64,000 bases of DNA from Akkermansia muciniphila (lineage in GTDB: Bacteria > Verrucomicrobiota > Verrucomicrobiia > Verrucomicrobiales > Akkermansiaceae), in assembly GCA_945860285.1 (NCBI GenBank), contig CAMAQB010000002.1:28917-92916 (forward strand). Direction: 5' to 3'. Shown here piece by piece: positions 18,111-28,100 of the stretch. The notes beneath the pieces were generated by a model that worked only from the letters and a program-made list of their open reading frames with translations, was not told the origin of the DNA and ran no database searches. A program made the position numbers and the translations under genes. Positions within the stretch are counted from its first letter, which is position 1. Each line of letters opens with the position of its first letter.

Positions 18111-19961
18111 TCAGCCATCGTTCAAGTCTGTCCCCAATTCTCCTGTACCGGATGCCGGTGCGGTAAAGACGGCCCAGGCGGGAAGGTGATCGACAAAAAC
18201 CAGGCGCTCACTTGTCTCAGGATGATCGCATGCCAGCTTCCAGGCGTGCAGTTGCATCGGCTGCATATCAACATCGAGCGTCTGCCGCGCGGCGGATGTT
18301 CGCCCTGTCGAATAGGTGGCATCGCCGCATACCGGATGGCCGAGATGACAAAGATGAACGCGGATCTGGTTGGTGCGACCGGTGTGCAATGTTGCCTCTA
18401 ACAAGGTGGTGGAGTCGTCGAACCGATGCAACACGCGGAAGTCGGTGCGACAGGCCTGACCGTTTTCCTCATCCACTTCGCGCGACCCGGCGGCGGCGGG
18501 CAGACTGCTGATCGGTACCTGGCAGCATGTTTCCTGCCAATCCGGCCAGCCCTGCACGCGCACGAGGTAGGTTTTTTCGATTGTATGGCGCAGAAACTGC
18601 CGTTGCATGGCGGCACAAACATGCCGTGTGCGCGCAAACAACACCAGACCGGCGGTATTGGCATCCAGCCGATGCACTGGACGCGGCGCCGGATGAATCA
18701 CGGAGTTGATGATGTGTTGCAGGGTGTTGCGGTGAAATCGTCCGCTCGGATGCATCGGCAGGGGCGCGGGTTTTCTGACAACGATCAATGCGTTGTCCTC
18801 ATAAACGAAGCGGATGTCGCCACTCACATCCGGTTCCGCAGCCAGGGTCATGCGTTGATCATAGCGCTCGCCGTTGCGGACGATGTGACGGGCGCCGACC
18901 ACAGGGCCTCCTTGTTGCGAAAATCGACCATCCAACAAACGCTGCCGCCATTCGTCGGGGGCGATGTGGGGAAACAATCGGAGCAGCACCTCGCCGAGTT
19001 CCCAGCCGTCGAAATCCTTTTTGATGAAAAGGGGTCGCACGTTTTCATACGGCACGCCGCCCGGCAGGGGATTCACGCATTTCGCGATCGCCGCGTGCCG
19101 TCTGGCTAACAACTCCTCCATTTTCTCTTCCTTGCTTCGATAGCAGAAAGGGCAGGAAACGCCTTCCACATATCGCGGGTCCTGTTGATCCTCGGCTTCC
19201 AAGGGAGCCTGGCATTGAAAACACAAGGCCGCCGATGTCTCGCGCAAGCCGGGGTCCAGTCCCACGCGGTGATCAAACACAAAACACTGGCCATGGTAAT
19301 GCGCACCGCCCACTTCCTCGAAGTACTTGAGAATCCCGCCGTCGAGCTGAAAGACGTTCTCAAATCCGGCCAACTCCATATATGGCGCGGCTTTTTCGCA
19401 GCGGATGCCGCCGGTACAGAAAGTAACGATCGGTTGTTTCTTCAATTCCTCGGGCAAACGGGCCACGGCATCGGGAAACTGGCGGAAGTGATTGATGTCG
19501 ACCCGCAGCGCGTTGTCAAAAGTGCCAAGCTTGACCTCGTAATCGTTGCGGGTGTCAAGCAATGTCACCGGCCGGCCCTCGTCGAGCCACTGTTTCAAGG
19601 TGGCGGCGGCGAGATGGCGCGAGGTATAGCGCGCGGGGTTGATCGCATCGACACCAAACGAGATGATCTCCTTTTTGATCCGCACCAGCATGCGGTTGAA
19701 CGGTTGATGATCGCTTTCACTGAATTTGGCGGCGAAGTGTTCCAGTCCGGGAATAGTCCTGACCTCGGCCAGCAGGTGATCGATATCCCCGCGCAAACCC
19801 GCCAGGAAAAGATTGATGCCTTCGGTGCTGAGGAGGATCGTGCCCTTGAGACCATGAAGCTGGCATTCTTCCAACAACCTTGCGCGCCAGTGCTTCAAAT
19901 TGTCGAGATTCGCAAAAAGGTAGCCGGAGATATTGACAATGACTGCTGGCTCTGAGGTCAT
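18111..19961 (-). CDS. Fusion of tRNA uridine 5-hydroxylase TrhO and an RluA-type pseudouridine synthase
   Basis: This is a 616-residue two-enzyme protein. Residues about 1-290 match TrhO/YceA, the rhodanese-domain enzyme that makes 5-hydroxyuridine at position 34 of some tRNAs; the catalytic cysteine is in TFCTGGIRCEKAAPYM, with a Cys-pair tail (CFQC ... CPFCY). After a linker (RSKEEKMEELLARR), residues about 320-610 match RluA-family synthases, with the catalytic aspartate in PVHRLDANTAGLVLFART and the family's TGRTNQIRVHLCHLGHPVCGD. The track ORF uses TTG at 20000; ATG 19961 (MTSEPAVIVNISGY) fits TrhO better. No frameshift or internal start is visible at the junction. The target RNA of the synthase half is not predictable. 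Confidence 0.9.
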   Translation of the reverse strand: MTSEPAVIVNISGYLFANLDNLKHWRARLLEECQLHGLKGTILLSTEGINLFLAGLRGDIDHLLAEVRTIPGLEHFAAKFSESDHQPFNRMLVRIKKEIISFGVDAINPARYTSRHLAAATLKQWLDEGRPVTLLDTRNDYEVKLGTFDNALRVDINHFRQFPDAVARLPEELKKQPIVTFCTGGIRCEKAAPYMELAGFENVFQLDGGILKYFEEVGGAHYHGQCFVFDHRVGLDPGLRETSAALCFQCQAPLEAEDQQDPRYVEGVSCPFCYRSKEEKMEELLARRHAAIAKCVNPLPGGVPYENVRPLFIKKDFDGWELGEVLLRLFPHIAPDEWRQRLLDGRFSQQGGPVVGARHIVRNGERYDQRMTLAAEPDVSGDIRFVYEDNALIVVRKPAPLPMHPSGRFHRNTLQHIINSVIHPAPRPVHRLDANTAGLVLFARTRHVCAAMQRQFLRHTIEKTYLVRVQGWPDWQETCCQVPISSLPAAAGSREVDEENGQACRTDFRVLHRFDDSTTLLEATLHTGRTNQIRVHLCHLGHPVCGDATYSTGRTSAARQTLDVDMQPMQLHAWKLACDHPETSERLVFVDHLPAWAVFTAPASGTGELGTDLNDG

Positions 19962-20056
19962 AAGACGGGCGAAGCTATAACACTCCGCATTTTCTGCCAA
20001 GAGGGATTTGCGACGACACCAGGAAAGCTCGTCCTCGCCAAGATTGCCTGGCGCGG

Positions 20057-20398
20057 CTATTCCTCATCCAGATGGAGCCGATGCACCAAACGGTGCGCGA
20101 AAGGGGCGATGATCAGCGAGGCGATACCGACAAAGGCAAGTCCGGAGAACAGGGCGTAAAAGGAAGCGAACAGTTTCGCCGCCGGAGTGACAAGCGGATC
20201 GACAGGACCCATGCCGCCGAGAATCACCGAGGCGTTCAGAAGTGAATCCAGCCAATCCAGCCCGCAAAAATTGCGGTAGCCCAGCACGCCGAGGCCGAGG
20301 CCGATGCTGATCAATGTCAGTGACAGCAAAAGATGGCACAACACCCTGATGACGAAGGCGCGCCGCGTGATCAGCGGCTCTTTGCGTTGCTCATACAT
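20057..20398 (-). CDS. Two-TM protein with a degenerate ion-channel-like pore region
   Basis: This 113-residue membrane protein has a basic N-terminus (MYEQRKEPLITRRAFVIRV), a first membrane helix (LCHLLLSLTLISIGLGLGVLGY), a re-entrant-like segment (NASVILGGMGPVDP), a second helix (LFASFYALFSGLAFVGIASLIIAPF) and an acidic tail. The arrangement recalls two-TM ion channels, with GGMGPVD where a K+ channel has TVGYGD, so potassium selectivity is not expected. The ATG at 20398 overlaps the preceding lipoprotein stop by eight bases. The track ORF start (20473) lies inside that gene and is rejected. Confidence 0.6.
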   Translation of the reverse strand: MYEQRKEPLITRRAFVIRVLCHLLLSLTLISIGLGLGVLGYRNFCGLDWLDSLLNASVILGGMGPVDPLVTPAAKLFASFYALFSGLAFVGIASLIIAPFAHRLVHRLHLDEE

Positions 20399-20918
20399 GG
20401 AAAAATTCACCCACCCAGCGGTCTGCCGCCCTGCGGTCTTGCAGACAACAACAATCATTGATCTCCTCGTCATTCTGCGGGCGACGGCTGAAGCTCACCT
20501 TCCACACGCGGCCGTCGGTGTTGTGCATCTTGCCGGACCAGGTGATCCGGCCATTCGCGAGCGATTTTTTCAGCGTGAGGATCGCCGATTGCTTGCCTGC
20601 CGTGTATTCCGTTAGAACCAGTTCGCCATTGCGGGTGTTGTTGCCCTTGAGTTGATATGTCATGCCCGGACCATCCGCCAGGTCCTGGTAATTGCCCAGC
20701 ACGTTGCCGTCGGACTGCCAGGTCAGGGTAAACGTTGCGGTTCGCTTCCCGACAGTGCCGTTATAGGAGTGGGTGTCGCCGTATGGTTGGTCAGCAGGTG
20801 CTTCCGCCGTCACGGGGCTCTGCGTCGGAGTCGCACAGGAGGCAAGCAGCCAGATTACGGCGGTCATAGCAAGAAGGGTCAACTGGTTCAACAGGAAACG
20901 TCGAGGTGTTGTGTGCAT
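20391..20918 (-). CDS. Hypothetical lipoprotein
   Basis: This 175-residue protein has an export signal ending in a lipobox (AVIWLLASCATP) followed by a beta-rich domain (YNGTVGKRTATFTLTWQSDGNVLGNYQ, LTLKKSLANGRITWSGKMHNTDGRVWKVSFSRR) that I do not recognise. The last 25 residues (NDEEINDCCCLQDRRAADRWVGEFFHV) look different and partly overlap the next gene, so the functional protein may end near ARG-rich SFSRRPQ. It follows dnaB by 57 bases on the same strand. Confidence 0.7.
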   Translation of the reverse strand: MHTTPRRFLLNQLTLLAMTAVIWLLASCATPTQSPVTAEAPADQPYGDTHSYNGTVGKRTATFTLTWQSDGNVLGNYQDLADGPGMTYQLKGNNTRNGELVLTEYTAGKQSAILTLKKSLANGRITWSGKMHNTDGRVWKVSFSRRPQNDEEINDCCCLQDRRAADRWVGEFFHV

Positions 20919-20975
20919 GGGAGAATTTCTATCAGAGCTTGCCGTCGATGCAAGCGGTCAATCGCGGCATCGCTG

Positions 20976-22412
20976 TTATTTTTCCTGCTCCTGGACAGGT
21001 GCGCCGGTTTCAAACCGCATCAACGGCGCGATGAAAGTCAGCGGAATCGCCCCGGTTTCACCGTTGCGGTTTTTGGCGAGAAGCAGTTCGGCTTTTCCTT
21101 CCTCTTCCTCGCGCTCCTCTTGATTATCCTTGTAATAGGCACTGCGATACAACAGGCCCACAAGGTCGGCATCCTGTTCGATCGCCCCGGACTCGCGGAG
21201 GTCGGACATGCGCGGGGTGCCGCCCGCGCGAGCCTCCGGGCCACGATTCAACTGGGCCAGCACAATGATCGGAATGCCGAGTTCCTTGGCCAGACCTTTC
21301 AAACCCGCGGAAATTTCAGCGATCTCCCGCTCGCGGGAGTTGCTCGCCTGTTTGGTCAATGAACGCATCAACTGGAGATAGTCGACCGCGATCAGCTGGA
21401 TGTTCTCATCGCGATGCCTGCGTCGCGCTTTCGCCCGCAAGTCGTTGATCGTAATCCCTGCGGTGTCATCGATAAACAACTTCGATTCACTGATCTCCTC
21501 GGCCACTCGCTTGATGCTCAGCAGGTCTTTTTTATGCGGCGCCATGCCCTTGTGAACATCGGCGATTTTGAATCGCGCTCTTGAAAAAAGAAGGCGTTGC
21601 ACGATTTGGAAGGAACTCATTTCGCAGGAAAAAACCATCGACGGTTTTTGCTGGTCGAGGCATACGTGTTCGACGATGTTCATCATCAGCGAGGTTTTCC
21701 CCATTGAGGGTCGCGCCGCGATCACGAACAACTCGCCAGCTTTCAAACCATTGCTCATCCGGTCGAGAACCTCATAGCCTGTGGGGAGCCCTTGGGCGGT
21801 TTTTTCCCCCGAGCAAAGTGCGGACCATGACTCCCACACCTCCTTCATTGTCGATTTGATTGTGGCCGTACGGTTGACTTCCGCGCCCTCGCGGATCGCG
21901 AGCACCGCCCCTTCCACCCCATCGAGCAACTGCGGCACATCCTCCGGATTTTCGTACGCGTTGGCGATGGCCTCGTTGCAGGAATTGATGATCGAACGCA
22001 GGGTGTACTTGTTCTTCACCTCCTGCAAATGCGGCGCGAAATGGCCCGCATTGGGCGCATAGGAAAATAATTCGGTCAGAGCCGCAGGCCCGCCGACACT
22101 TTCCAACAAACCCCGGTCGACGAGTTTCTGCACCAGTGAAATCAGTTCGACCGCCATGCCTTTTTCAAAAAACTCGATCAGGATTTCGAACAGGATCCGA
22201 TGGGCAGGCAGGTAGAAATGCTCCTTGGTCATTTTTTCCTCCACCGCAGCACCGACATACTCCTGCGGATTTTGCAGCATCGAACTCAGGATCGATTTTT
22301 CCGGTCCGAGCGCGTGGGGCATGGCACGCATCACATCGTCCACCTTGGCCCCCGCCTGCTGCAGTGCCACGGTGCTTTTCTCTCCACCCTTTCCGTCGTC
22401 CGCTATAATCAT
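20976..22412 (-). CDS. dnaB: Replicative DNA helicase
   Basis: The call is DnaB, the hexameric replication-fork helicase. The N-terminal domain begins MPHALGPEKSILSSMLQNPQEYV, and the RecA-like C-terminal domain has Walker A AARPSMGKTSLMMN near residue 225, Walker B IQLIAVDYLQLM, and the terminal arginine-finger region (RGPEARAGGTPRMSDLRESGAIEQDADLVGLLYR). The track ORF adds 117 residues of non-homologous leader from 22763. ATG 22412 gives a 478-residue protein of usual DnaB size. The start is still uncertain because no ribosome site is clear. No intein is seen. Confidence 0.95.
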   Translation of the reverse strand: MIIADDGKGGEKSTVALQQAGAKVDDVMRAMPHALGPEKSILSSMLQNPQEYVGAAVEEKMTKEHFYLPAHRILFEILIEFFEKGMAVELISLVQKLVDRGLLESVGGPAALTELFSYAPNAGHFAPHLQEVKNKYTLRSIINSCNEAIANAYENPEDVPQLLDGVEGAVLAIREGAEVNRTATIKSTMKEVWESWSALCSGEKTAQGLPTGYEVLDRMSNGLKAGELFVIAARPSMGKTSLMMNIVEHVCLDQQKPSMVFSCEMSSFQIVQRLLFSRARFKIADVHKGMAPHKKDLLSIKRVAEEISESKLFIDDTAGITINDLRAKARRRHRDENIQLIAVDYLQLMRSLTKQASNSREREIAEISAGLKGLAKELGIPIIVLAQLNRGPEARAGGTPRMSDLRESGAIEQDADLVGLLYRSAYYKDNQEEREEEEGKAELLLAKNRNGETGAIPLTFIAPLMRFETGAPVQEQEK

Positions 22413-22581
22413 CCGAAGCGAACCATGCCAAAAAAGCCACCGGTACGTCAATCGGGGTAACATGTGAACAAACCAACTTTTGCCGCCAACCCTTGCTGTG
22501 CAACAGGAATGACCCGTTTTTTTGCTCGAAAAAAAATTTCCGCCCCTTAGTTTGAAGAGGAACCTTCGTTTACCTGATGTC

Positions 22582-23277
22582 ATGATTCCCTTCATTTTTT
22601 CCTGCGAGCACGCCACCTGTGCCGTTCCTGAGGCATTCAAAGAAGCGCTGCGCGGCGACGCGGAGTCGATCACTTCCTCGCGGGGCTGGGACCTGGGAGC
22701 CCTGAATCTGGCCCAGGCTTTTGCCATGAAATTCCGGACACCCCTCACCCATTGTGAGATCACCCGACTGTTGATCGACTGTTATCTACCGGAAACCAAC
22801 CCCGAACACTGGGGATTTTGTTCCAAAAAACTTCTACCCGGGCAGAAGGAAAAACTCCACGAACGGCAATACCTGACGCATATCAATACCTTGCGTCAAC
22901 GCGTCACCACCGAGCTGGCGCGTCATCCTGCGGTTGTGCACATATCCTTTCACACCTTCGATCCCGCCGAAAAGCCAGGCTTGCATGTGAGCCTGCTTTT
23001 TTCCGAGGGCAAAGTGGGAGAATCGCAATTTGCGTTAGATTGGTTGAAACAGATTAAAGCAATCATGCCGGGGGAAATCGTCGTCAAACCTAACGAAAAG
23101 TTCTATCCGAAGCAGCACAGAACCATACTCGATGTCCTGCGCGACGAGTGGCTATTTGATACTTACATGGCTGTGGAAATTCAAGTCAGCAACCGACTGT
23201 TTCTGGAGGGATCACCGATGCGCTGGGACAAGTTCAAAGCCGCCCTGCAGGAATCGCTGAAAAAAGCCGCCGAGTGA
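22582..23277 (+). CDS. N-formylglutamate amidohydrolase family protein
   Basis: This 231-residue protein begins MIPFIFSCEHATCAVPEAF, the metal-site signature of the FGase family, with further conserved pieces (GWDLGALNLAQAFAMKFRTPL, THCEITRLLIDC, VHISFHTFDP). The family is zinc-dependent and hydrolyses N-formyl-L-glutamate in histidine degradation, but many members act on other N-acylated amino acids. No hut genes are nearby. ATG 22582 is preferred over the track's 22522. It diverges from dnaB across 169 bases. Confidence 0.85.
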   Translation: MIPFIFSCEHATCAVPEAFKEALRGDAESITSSRGWDLGALNLAQAFAMKFRTPLTHCEITRLLIDCYLPETNPEHWGFCSKKLLPGQKEKLHERQYLTHINTLRQRVTTELARHPAVVHISFHTFDPAEKPGLHVSLLFSEGKVGESQFALDWLKQIKAIMPGEIVVKPNEKFYPKQHRTILDVLRDEWLFDTYMAVEIQVSNRLFLEGSPMRWDKFKAALQESLKKAAE

Positions 23278-23305
23278 CGTCGCGGGCATTTTTAGGCCAG
23301 CTTGA

Positions 23306-24301
23306 TCAAGCCTGCGCCCAGGCCCGCAGGCCCATGCTGCGGCGGCTGCTCTCCCGGAAATGTCCCGCCAGACCTTCACGGGTCAGCAAATCCTCAACCG
23401 CATTGCTCCATTGCGGCCAGCGAAAAACAAATCCCTCGTCGATCAGGCGCGCAGGCTCGACCCAGCGGCTCTTCAGGACCAATTCAGGTTCGGTTTTCAT
23501 CAGAAAAGCACCCAGTGCGATCATCCATTCCGCCGTCGGCAAACCAAGTGGCATGGCGACCTTTTCACGGAGCAGGTCAAGCATACGCCGATTGGTCGGG
23601 CACTCCGGAGCGGTGAGATTGAAAACCCCATCGAGCAATGGATTGGCTAACAAAAAGTCCAGCGCGTCCAGCCAGTCGCGGATGTGAATCCAGCTCACAC
23701 GCTGGTCTCCCGACCCCATCGCACCGGCCAACCCGAATTGCGCGAGACGCTTCAGGATTGCAAACGCCGTGTCCTTTTCATTCGCCATCACCATGCCGGT
23801 GCGCACGACGATTTTCCGCACCGCCGCCGGTGTGGCATCGCCGAAGAAAACCTCCTCCCAGCGCCGGGCGACATCCGCCGAAAACCCATCGCCCGGCTCA
23901 CCGCGCCACTCATCCTGAGGACCGTCCTCGGCGTGGCGATAGTAGGTCGCTGTGCCGACATTGATCCACAAGCCCGGCGGCTTGCGGCACTTGCGGATCG
24001 CCGCTCCAATCGCCTTCGTGCTGTCGATCCGCGATTCCAGGATCGCGCGACGGTTTTTCCCATCATAGCGGCAGTTCACCGAACGGCCCGCGAGATTCAC
24101 CACCACAGCGGCACCTTCCAAGGCCAGTTCCCAGGGGCCGGGATTTTTGCCATCCCATGGCAGAAACATGCCGTCGCCGCCCCAGCCTCGCTGACTCCGT
24201 CCCACCGCGACCACTTCATATCCGCTCCTCGTCCAATGGCGCGCCAGGTAGCGCCCCAAAAATCCATTGACCCCAAAAATCACTGCCACCGGTTTCATCA
24301 T
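23306..24301 (-). CDS. TIGR01777-family NAD(P)-binding epimerase-like protein (YfcH-like, DUF1731)
   Basis: This 331-residue extended short-chain dehydrogenase fold has the nucleotide-binding GVNGFLGRYLARHW at the N-terminus, VVNLAGRSVNCRYDGKNRRAILESR, and a C-terminal DUF1731 (LVLKSRWVEPARLIDEGFVFRWP). YfcH-like proteins are widespread epimerase relatives with poorly defined substrates; related proteins have been linked to cell division in cyanobacteria. A Tyr and Lys catalytic pair is not clearly conserved. It lies 123 bases downstream of the GbsR-type regulator on the same strand and may be its target. Confidence 0.85.
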   Translation of the reverse strand: MMKPVAVIFGVNGFLGRYLARHWTRSGYEVVAVGRSQRGWGGDGMFLPWDGKNPGPWELALEGAAVVVNLAGRSVNCRYDGKNRRAILESRIDSTKAIGAAIRKCRKPPGLWINVGTATYYRHAEDGPQDEWRGEPGDGFSADVARRWEEVFFGDATPAAVRKIVVRTGMVMANEKDTAFAILKRLAQFGLAGAMGSGDQRVSWIHIRDWLDALDFLLANPLLDGVFNLTAPECPTNRRMLDLLREKVAMPLGLPTAEWMIALGAFLMKTEPELVLKSRWVEPARLIDEGFVFRWPQWSNAVEDLLTREGLAGHFRESSRRSMGLRAWAQA

Positions 24302-24403
24302 TTTGTGTTCTTTTGCATTACTGCGCTCTTCTTTTTGCTTCCCGTACTATTTGCTTTTCTCTACTGTTTGATATGTCGTAATTATTTTATTTTCAGAAAA
24401 ATT

Positions 24404-24414
24404 TGAAATTTTCA
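24404..24414. promoter_or_regulatory. Candidate operator, 11-mer TGAAATTTTCA
   Basis: This AT-rich near-palindrome lies between the regulator gene and the epimerase gene. The same 11-mer occurs in reverse orientation (TGAAAATTTCA) just upstream of the regulator. A repeated near-palindrome beside a MarR/GbsR-type gene is a plausible binding site, but AT-rich matches can arise by chance. Confidence 0.3.
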
Positions 24415-24424
24415 TCGAAAAAAA

Positions 24425-24976
24425 TCAACCCAGGAGTTTTGCGGCGAGTTGAATGGCGAAGCCGTGTTTCATGCCTGACACCTGGTCGGCGACTTTCGAA
24501 GCAAAGCTGACGAATTCCTCCAGTTGGCGCATTTGTTGGTGAAACACCCTTGCCTCCGGGCTCTCCCAGGTCCGGCTTTTTTCCATGCAATCGCGCAGCA
24601 CCGCCAGCGCTGGTTCGATCTCCCGACGTTTTCTTTCCCGCGCCACGGTGCGGGCGATTTCCCACACATCCTTCTCCGCTTCAAAGTATTCCTTGCGTTC
24701 GCCGCGTTTGACGACCATCCGCACCAGACCCCAGGCGACCAGTTCCTTCACATTCGTGTGAGCGTTGCCGCGGCTGATTTCCAATTCCTCCATCATTTCA
24801 TCGGTGGTCAAAGGTTCAGCAGAAGTCATCAACAGCGCATGCAGTTGCGCCATCGTGCGATTGATCCCCCACTGCGATCCGAGCGCACCCCACTGCGACA
24901 CAAACTCCTCGCGCGCCGCTTTGAAAGCCGCTTTTTCCGCATTGCTGTTAATCTCCTCCGCGTTCATGTTTTTCAT
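24425..24976 (-). CDS. GbsR/MarR-type winged-helix transcriptional regulator
   Basis: This 183-residue protein resembles the GbsR family. A helical N-terminus (FVSQWGALGSQWGINRTMAQLHALLMTSAEPLTTDEMMEELEISRGNAHTNVKELVAWGLVRMVVKRGERKEYF) contains the winged helix, followed by a helical dimerisation or effector region. GbsR in Bacillus represses choline/glycine-betaine genes; in other phyla the effectors are unknown, and no betaine genes lie here. It is divergent from the large secreted protein and upstream of the epimerase. Two copies of a shared 11-mer flank it. The start could be 24976 or 24967. Confidence 0.85.
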   Translation of the reverse strand: MKNMNAEEINSNAEKAAFKAAREEFVSQWGALGSQWGINRTMAQLHALLMTSAEPLTTDEMMEELEISRGNAHTNVKELVAWGLVRMVVKRGERKEYFEAEKDVWEIARTVARERKRREIEPALAVLRDCMEKSRTWESPEARVFHQQMRQLEEFVSFASKVADQVSGMKHGFAIQLAAKLLG

Positions 24977-24983
24977 TTTATTC

Positions 24984-24994
24984 TGAAAATTTCA
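24984..24994. promoter_or_regulatory. Candidate operator, 11-mer TGAAAATTTCA
   Basis: This is the exact reverse complement of the site at 24404-24414. It lies eight bases upstream of the regulator ATG in an AT-rich divergent promoter region (24977-25130), where binding would affect both the regulator and the 1104-residue secreted protein. The remainder of the divergent region has no other clear motif. Confidence 0.3.
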
Positions 24995-25130
24995 TAATTC
25001 AAGAAATATTTGCGGAAAATATCGTGACGAAATCGTTGATCAAAATTTGCTCAATCTAGGTCTGAAATGTGCTAGCAATTGTTTTTCGCATTGCCCAGGG
25101 CGATCAAACAAGCATCCGAACTCTCCAACC

Positions 25131-28100
25131 ATGAACCATCTAACAGCCAATCATCACCGTCTCACTGGGATAAAACGAAAATTACCCACACTGGCCGTCA
25201 TGGCCTTCGCCGTTATTGCGGCATTACCAAGCCACGCTCAGTCTATCTGGACGAATCCTATCACCGGCACTAATCCGAACACTGCCAACCCATATACAGC
25301 GGGCCAAACTGTGGATGCAAACATTACCGTCTCAGGCATCGGCAGTGGTGCAGGAATTGCGGGAACCAATGCTAATAATCGCTACAATGCCAATGGTTGG
25401 AACACGGGGGCCTTAGACGCCACCGCATATTTCACATTCACCCTGACACCGAACCCAGGCGGTTTTATCAACCTCACCAGCTTTGTTTATATCAGTCAGG
25501 CATCCGGCACCGGACCAACTTCGTTCCGTTTCAGGTCGAGCTTAGATGGCTTCGCGGCAGATATTGCTAGTCCTATTGCTACAGGGGCGACGATCGATCT
25601 CTCTGGCGCGACTTATCAAAACTTGGGCTCAGCCATCGAGTTCCGTCTATACGGCTATGGTGCTAGCGCCGGCACTGGCACTTTCAGCGTCAATGATTTC
25701 ACCTTCAATGGAACAGTCACGACCAACGACACCACACCACCTACTTTGTCCTCGACCAGCCCGGCCGACAATGACACGGGCGTTTCAATAACTGCCAACC
25801 TTGTTGCCACCTTTGACGAAACCGTACAAAAAGGCGCCTCGAGCAATGTGGTCATCAAGAAAACCAGCGACGACAGCGTTGTCGAAACCATCGACATCAC
25901 CACTGCCGCCGTCACGGTAGCTGGAGCCGTGGTCACCATCGACCCAAGCGTCACCCTCGATTTCAATACGGAATACTATGTGACCGTTGATGCCAACGCA
26001 TTCAAGGACAACGCGACCAGCCCGAACAACTACGCCGGTCTCAGTTCGACCACGGCATGGAGTTTCACCACCGCGGCAGCCGTGGACACTACTGCTCCGA
26101 CGCTGGTTCTTCCAACCAGCCCGGCAGACAATACCACGGAAGTGGCCGTTACCAGCAATCTGGTCGCCACCTTCAGTGAAACGGTGCAAAAAGGCAGTTC
26201 TGGCAATGTTTACATCAAGAAAACGAGTGACGACAGCATCGTGCAGACAATTGACATCACCACTGCCGCCGTCACCGTCGCCGGAGCCGTGGTCACCATT
26301 GATCCGGCTGACCTCGAGAGCGGAACGGAATATTATATAGCGATCGATGCCAACGCATTCAAAGACACCGCGACAGTCCCCAACAACTATGAGGGCCTCA
26401 GTTCGAACACGGCATGGAGTTTCACCACGGTGGCTCCCTTCATTGCCGGACAAATCGTCATCAGCCAGGTCTATGGCGGTGGTGGCAACTCGGGCGCGAC
26501 TTACGCCAATGACTTCATCGAGCTGCACAACAACAGCGCGGTAACCGTCAGCATCACCGGTTGGTCGGTGCAATACGCTCCTGCTCCTGCTACAGGCGCT
26601 TTCAGCAACAAAACGGATCTCAGCGGCAGCATTCCTCCTGGTGGATATTATCTGGTCCAGGGATTTTCGACTGCAGCCGTCGGTCTGCCACTGCCCACGC
26701 CGGATGCCACGGGAACATTGAATCTTGCTGCCGCCAATGGCAAAGTTGCCTTGGTCGGCAACACCACGCTGTTGGGAGCCGGTGGTCCCACCGATCCTAC
26801 GGTATCGGACTTCGTCGGCTTCGGAACCGCGAGCCTTTACGAAGGTGACGGAGCGGCTCCCGCGGGAAGCAACACGCAGGCCGTCGTGCGTCAGAATTCG
26901 GGAACCCTCGACACCAACGTCAACAGATTTGACTTCGTCACCGCAGTGCCCGCGCCCCGCAACAGTGCGACCCCAGCCTACACTCCGACCGCCGACGGCA
27001 GTTGCGTCGCAACGGTGACCAACCTCACCCCTGCCAGCCCGCTGCTGAATTCGTCGGTGTTTGGCCGTAACCTCAGCAGTCAAACGGTTGCAATCACCCT
27101 GACCGGAACATTTCCGGGTTCGACAGTTACGAACGTAAGCATCGTTGTGCCCGCTGCAATCACGGGTCTGGTCGTTGGCAACGTCAGCCTCACCGGTGCG
27201 GGCAGCGCCAGTGTGACGGGCAATACAATCAACATCACCGGAGCCGCCATCACCACCGTCACCGGACTGACGGTAACGATCTCAGACCTCAGCACTCCCG
27301 ACACCAGCACGGACATCACCAATGACGGCAACTATCCGTTTGCAGTTTCCACGGCCCAGAGCGGCGGCACGTTGACAGCGATCAGCTCGGCGCCGAAAGC
27401 CTACGTGGTGATCCCGATCGCCAATATCCGCGATCAGGATGCCAACGGTGTGCCACTTGACTACAACGACAAAGTCGCCGTGCAGGGCGTTTGCATCGAG
27501 GAGGACTTCAACTCGAGTGTGACCGTCACCAGCGCCTATCTTCAGGATGGTGCAAACGGAGTGAACATCTTTTCCAACAGTGTCGATAGCCCCTACGTCC
27601 GCGGCAACGAATACGTCACACTCGGCAATGTGATTCAATTCAATGGTCTAACCGAAGTGAGTTTCACCGCCACGGCGGGTGCGGTCTTTGACCTGGGTGC
27701 TGCCACAGCTCCATCGCCTGTTACCGTCACCCTCGCGACTTTGATGGCATCACCGGAGAGTTACGAAGGCAAACTGGTGACCGTTGTTGGTCTCAGCCGC
27801 ACGTCACCCACCCCGGCTTGGGCGACAGGGGTGGTCATTCCTCTAACGGATGACGGGGGAACAACCACGCTCGACATTTACATTCACACCGGCTCCACGG
27901 CGACCAGCGAGCCTTTTTACCCCGTGAGCATCACCGGTGTGCTTGGTCAATTCGACAACAGCTCTCCCTATAGTAGCGGCTACGAACTTCATCCCCGCGA
28001 CCCTGCGGATTTGGTCAGTTCCGGGCTCTCCCCTTATCAACAGTGGGCTCAAGGCGCTCCTTACTACCTCAGCGGTGATGATGCGGACTTCCATGCCGAC

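Noticed and set aside
25785-27083. 432-residue minus-strand ORF opposite the secreted Big_5 protein
   Set aside because: Antisense to a gene with a signal peptide and recognisable domains; no protein-like motifs.
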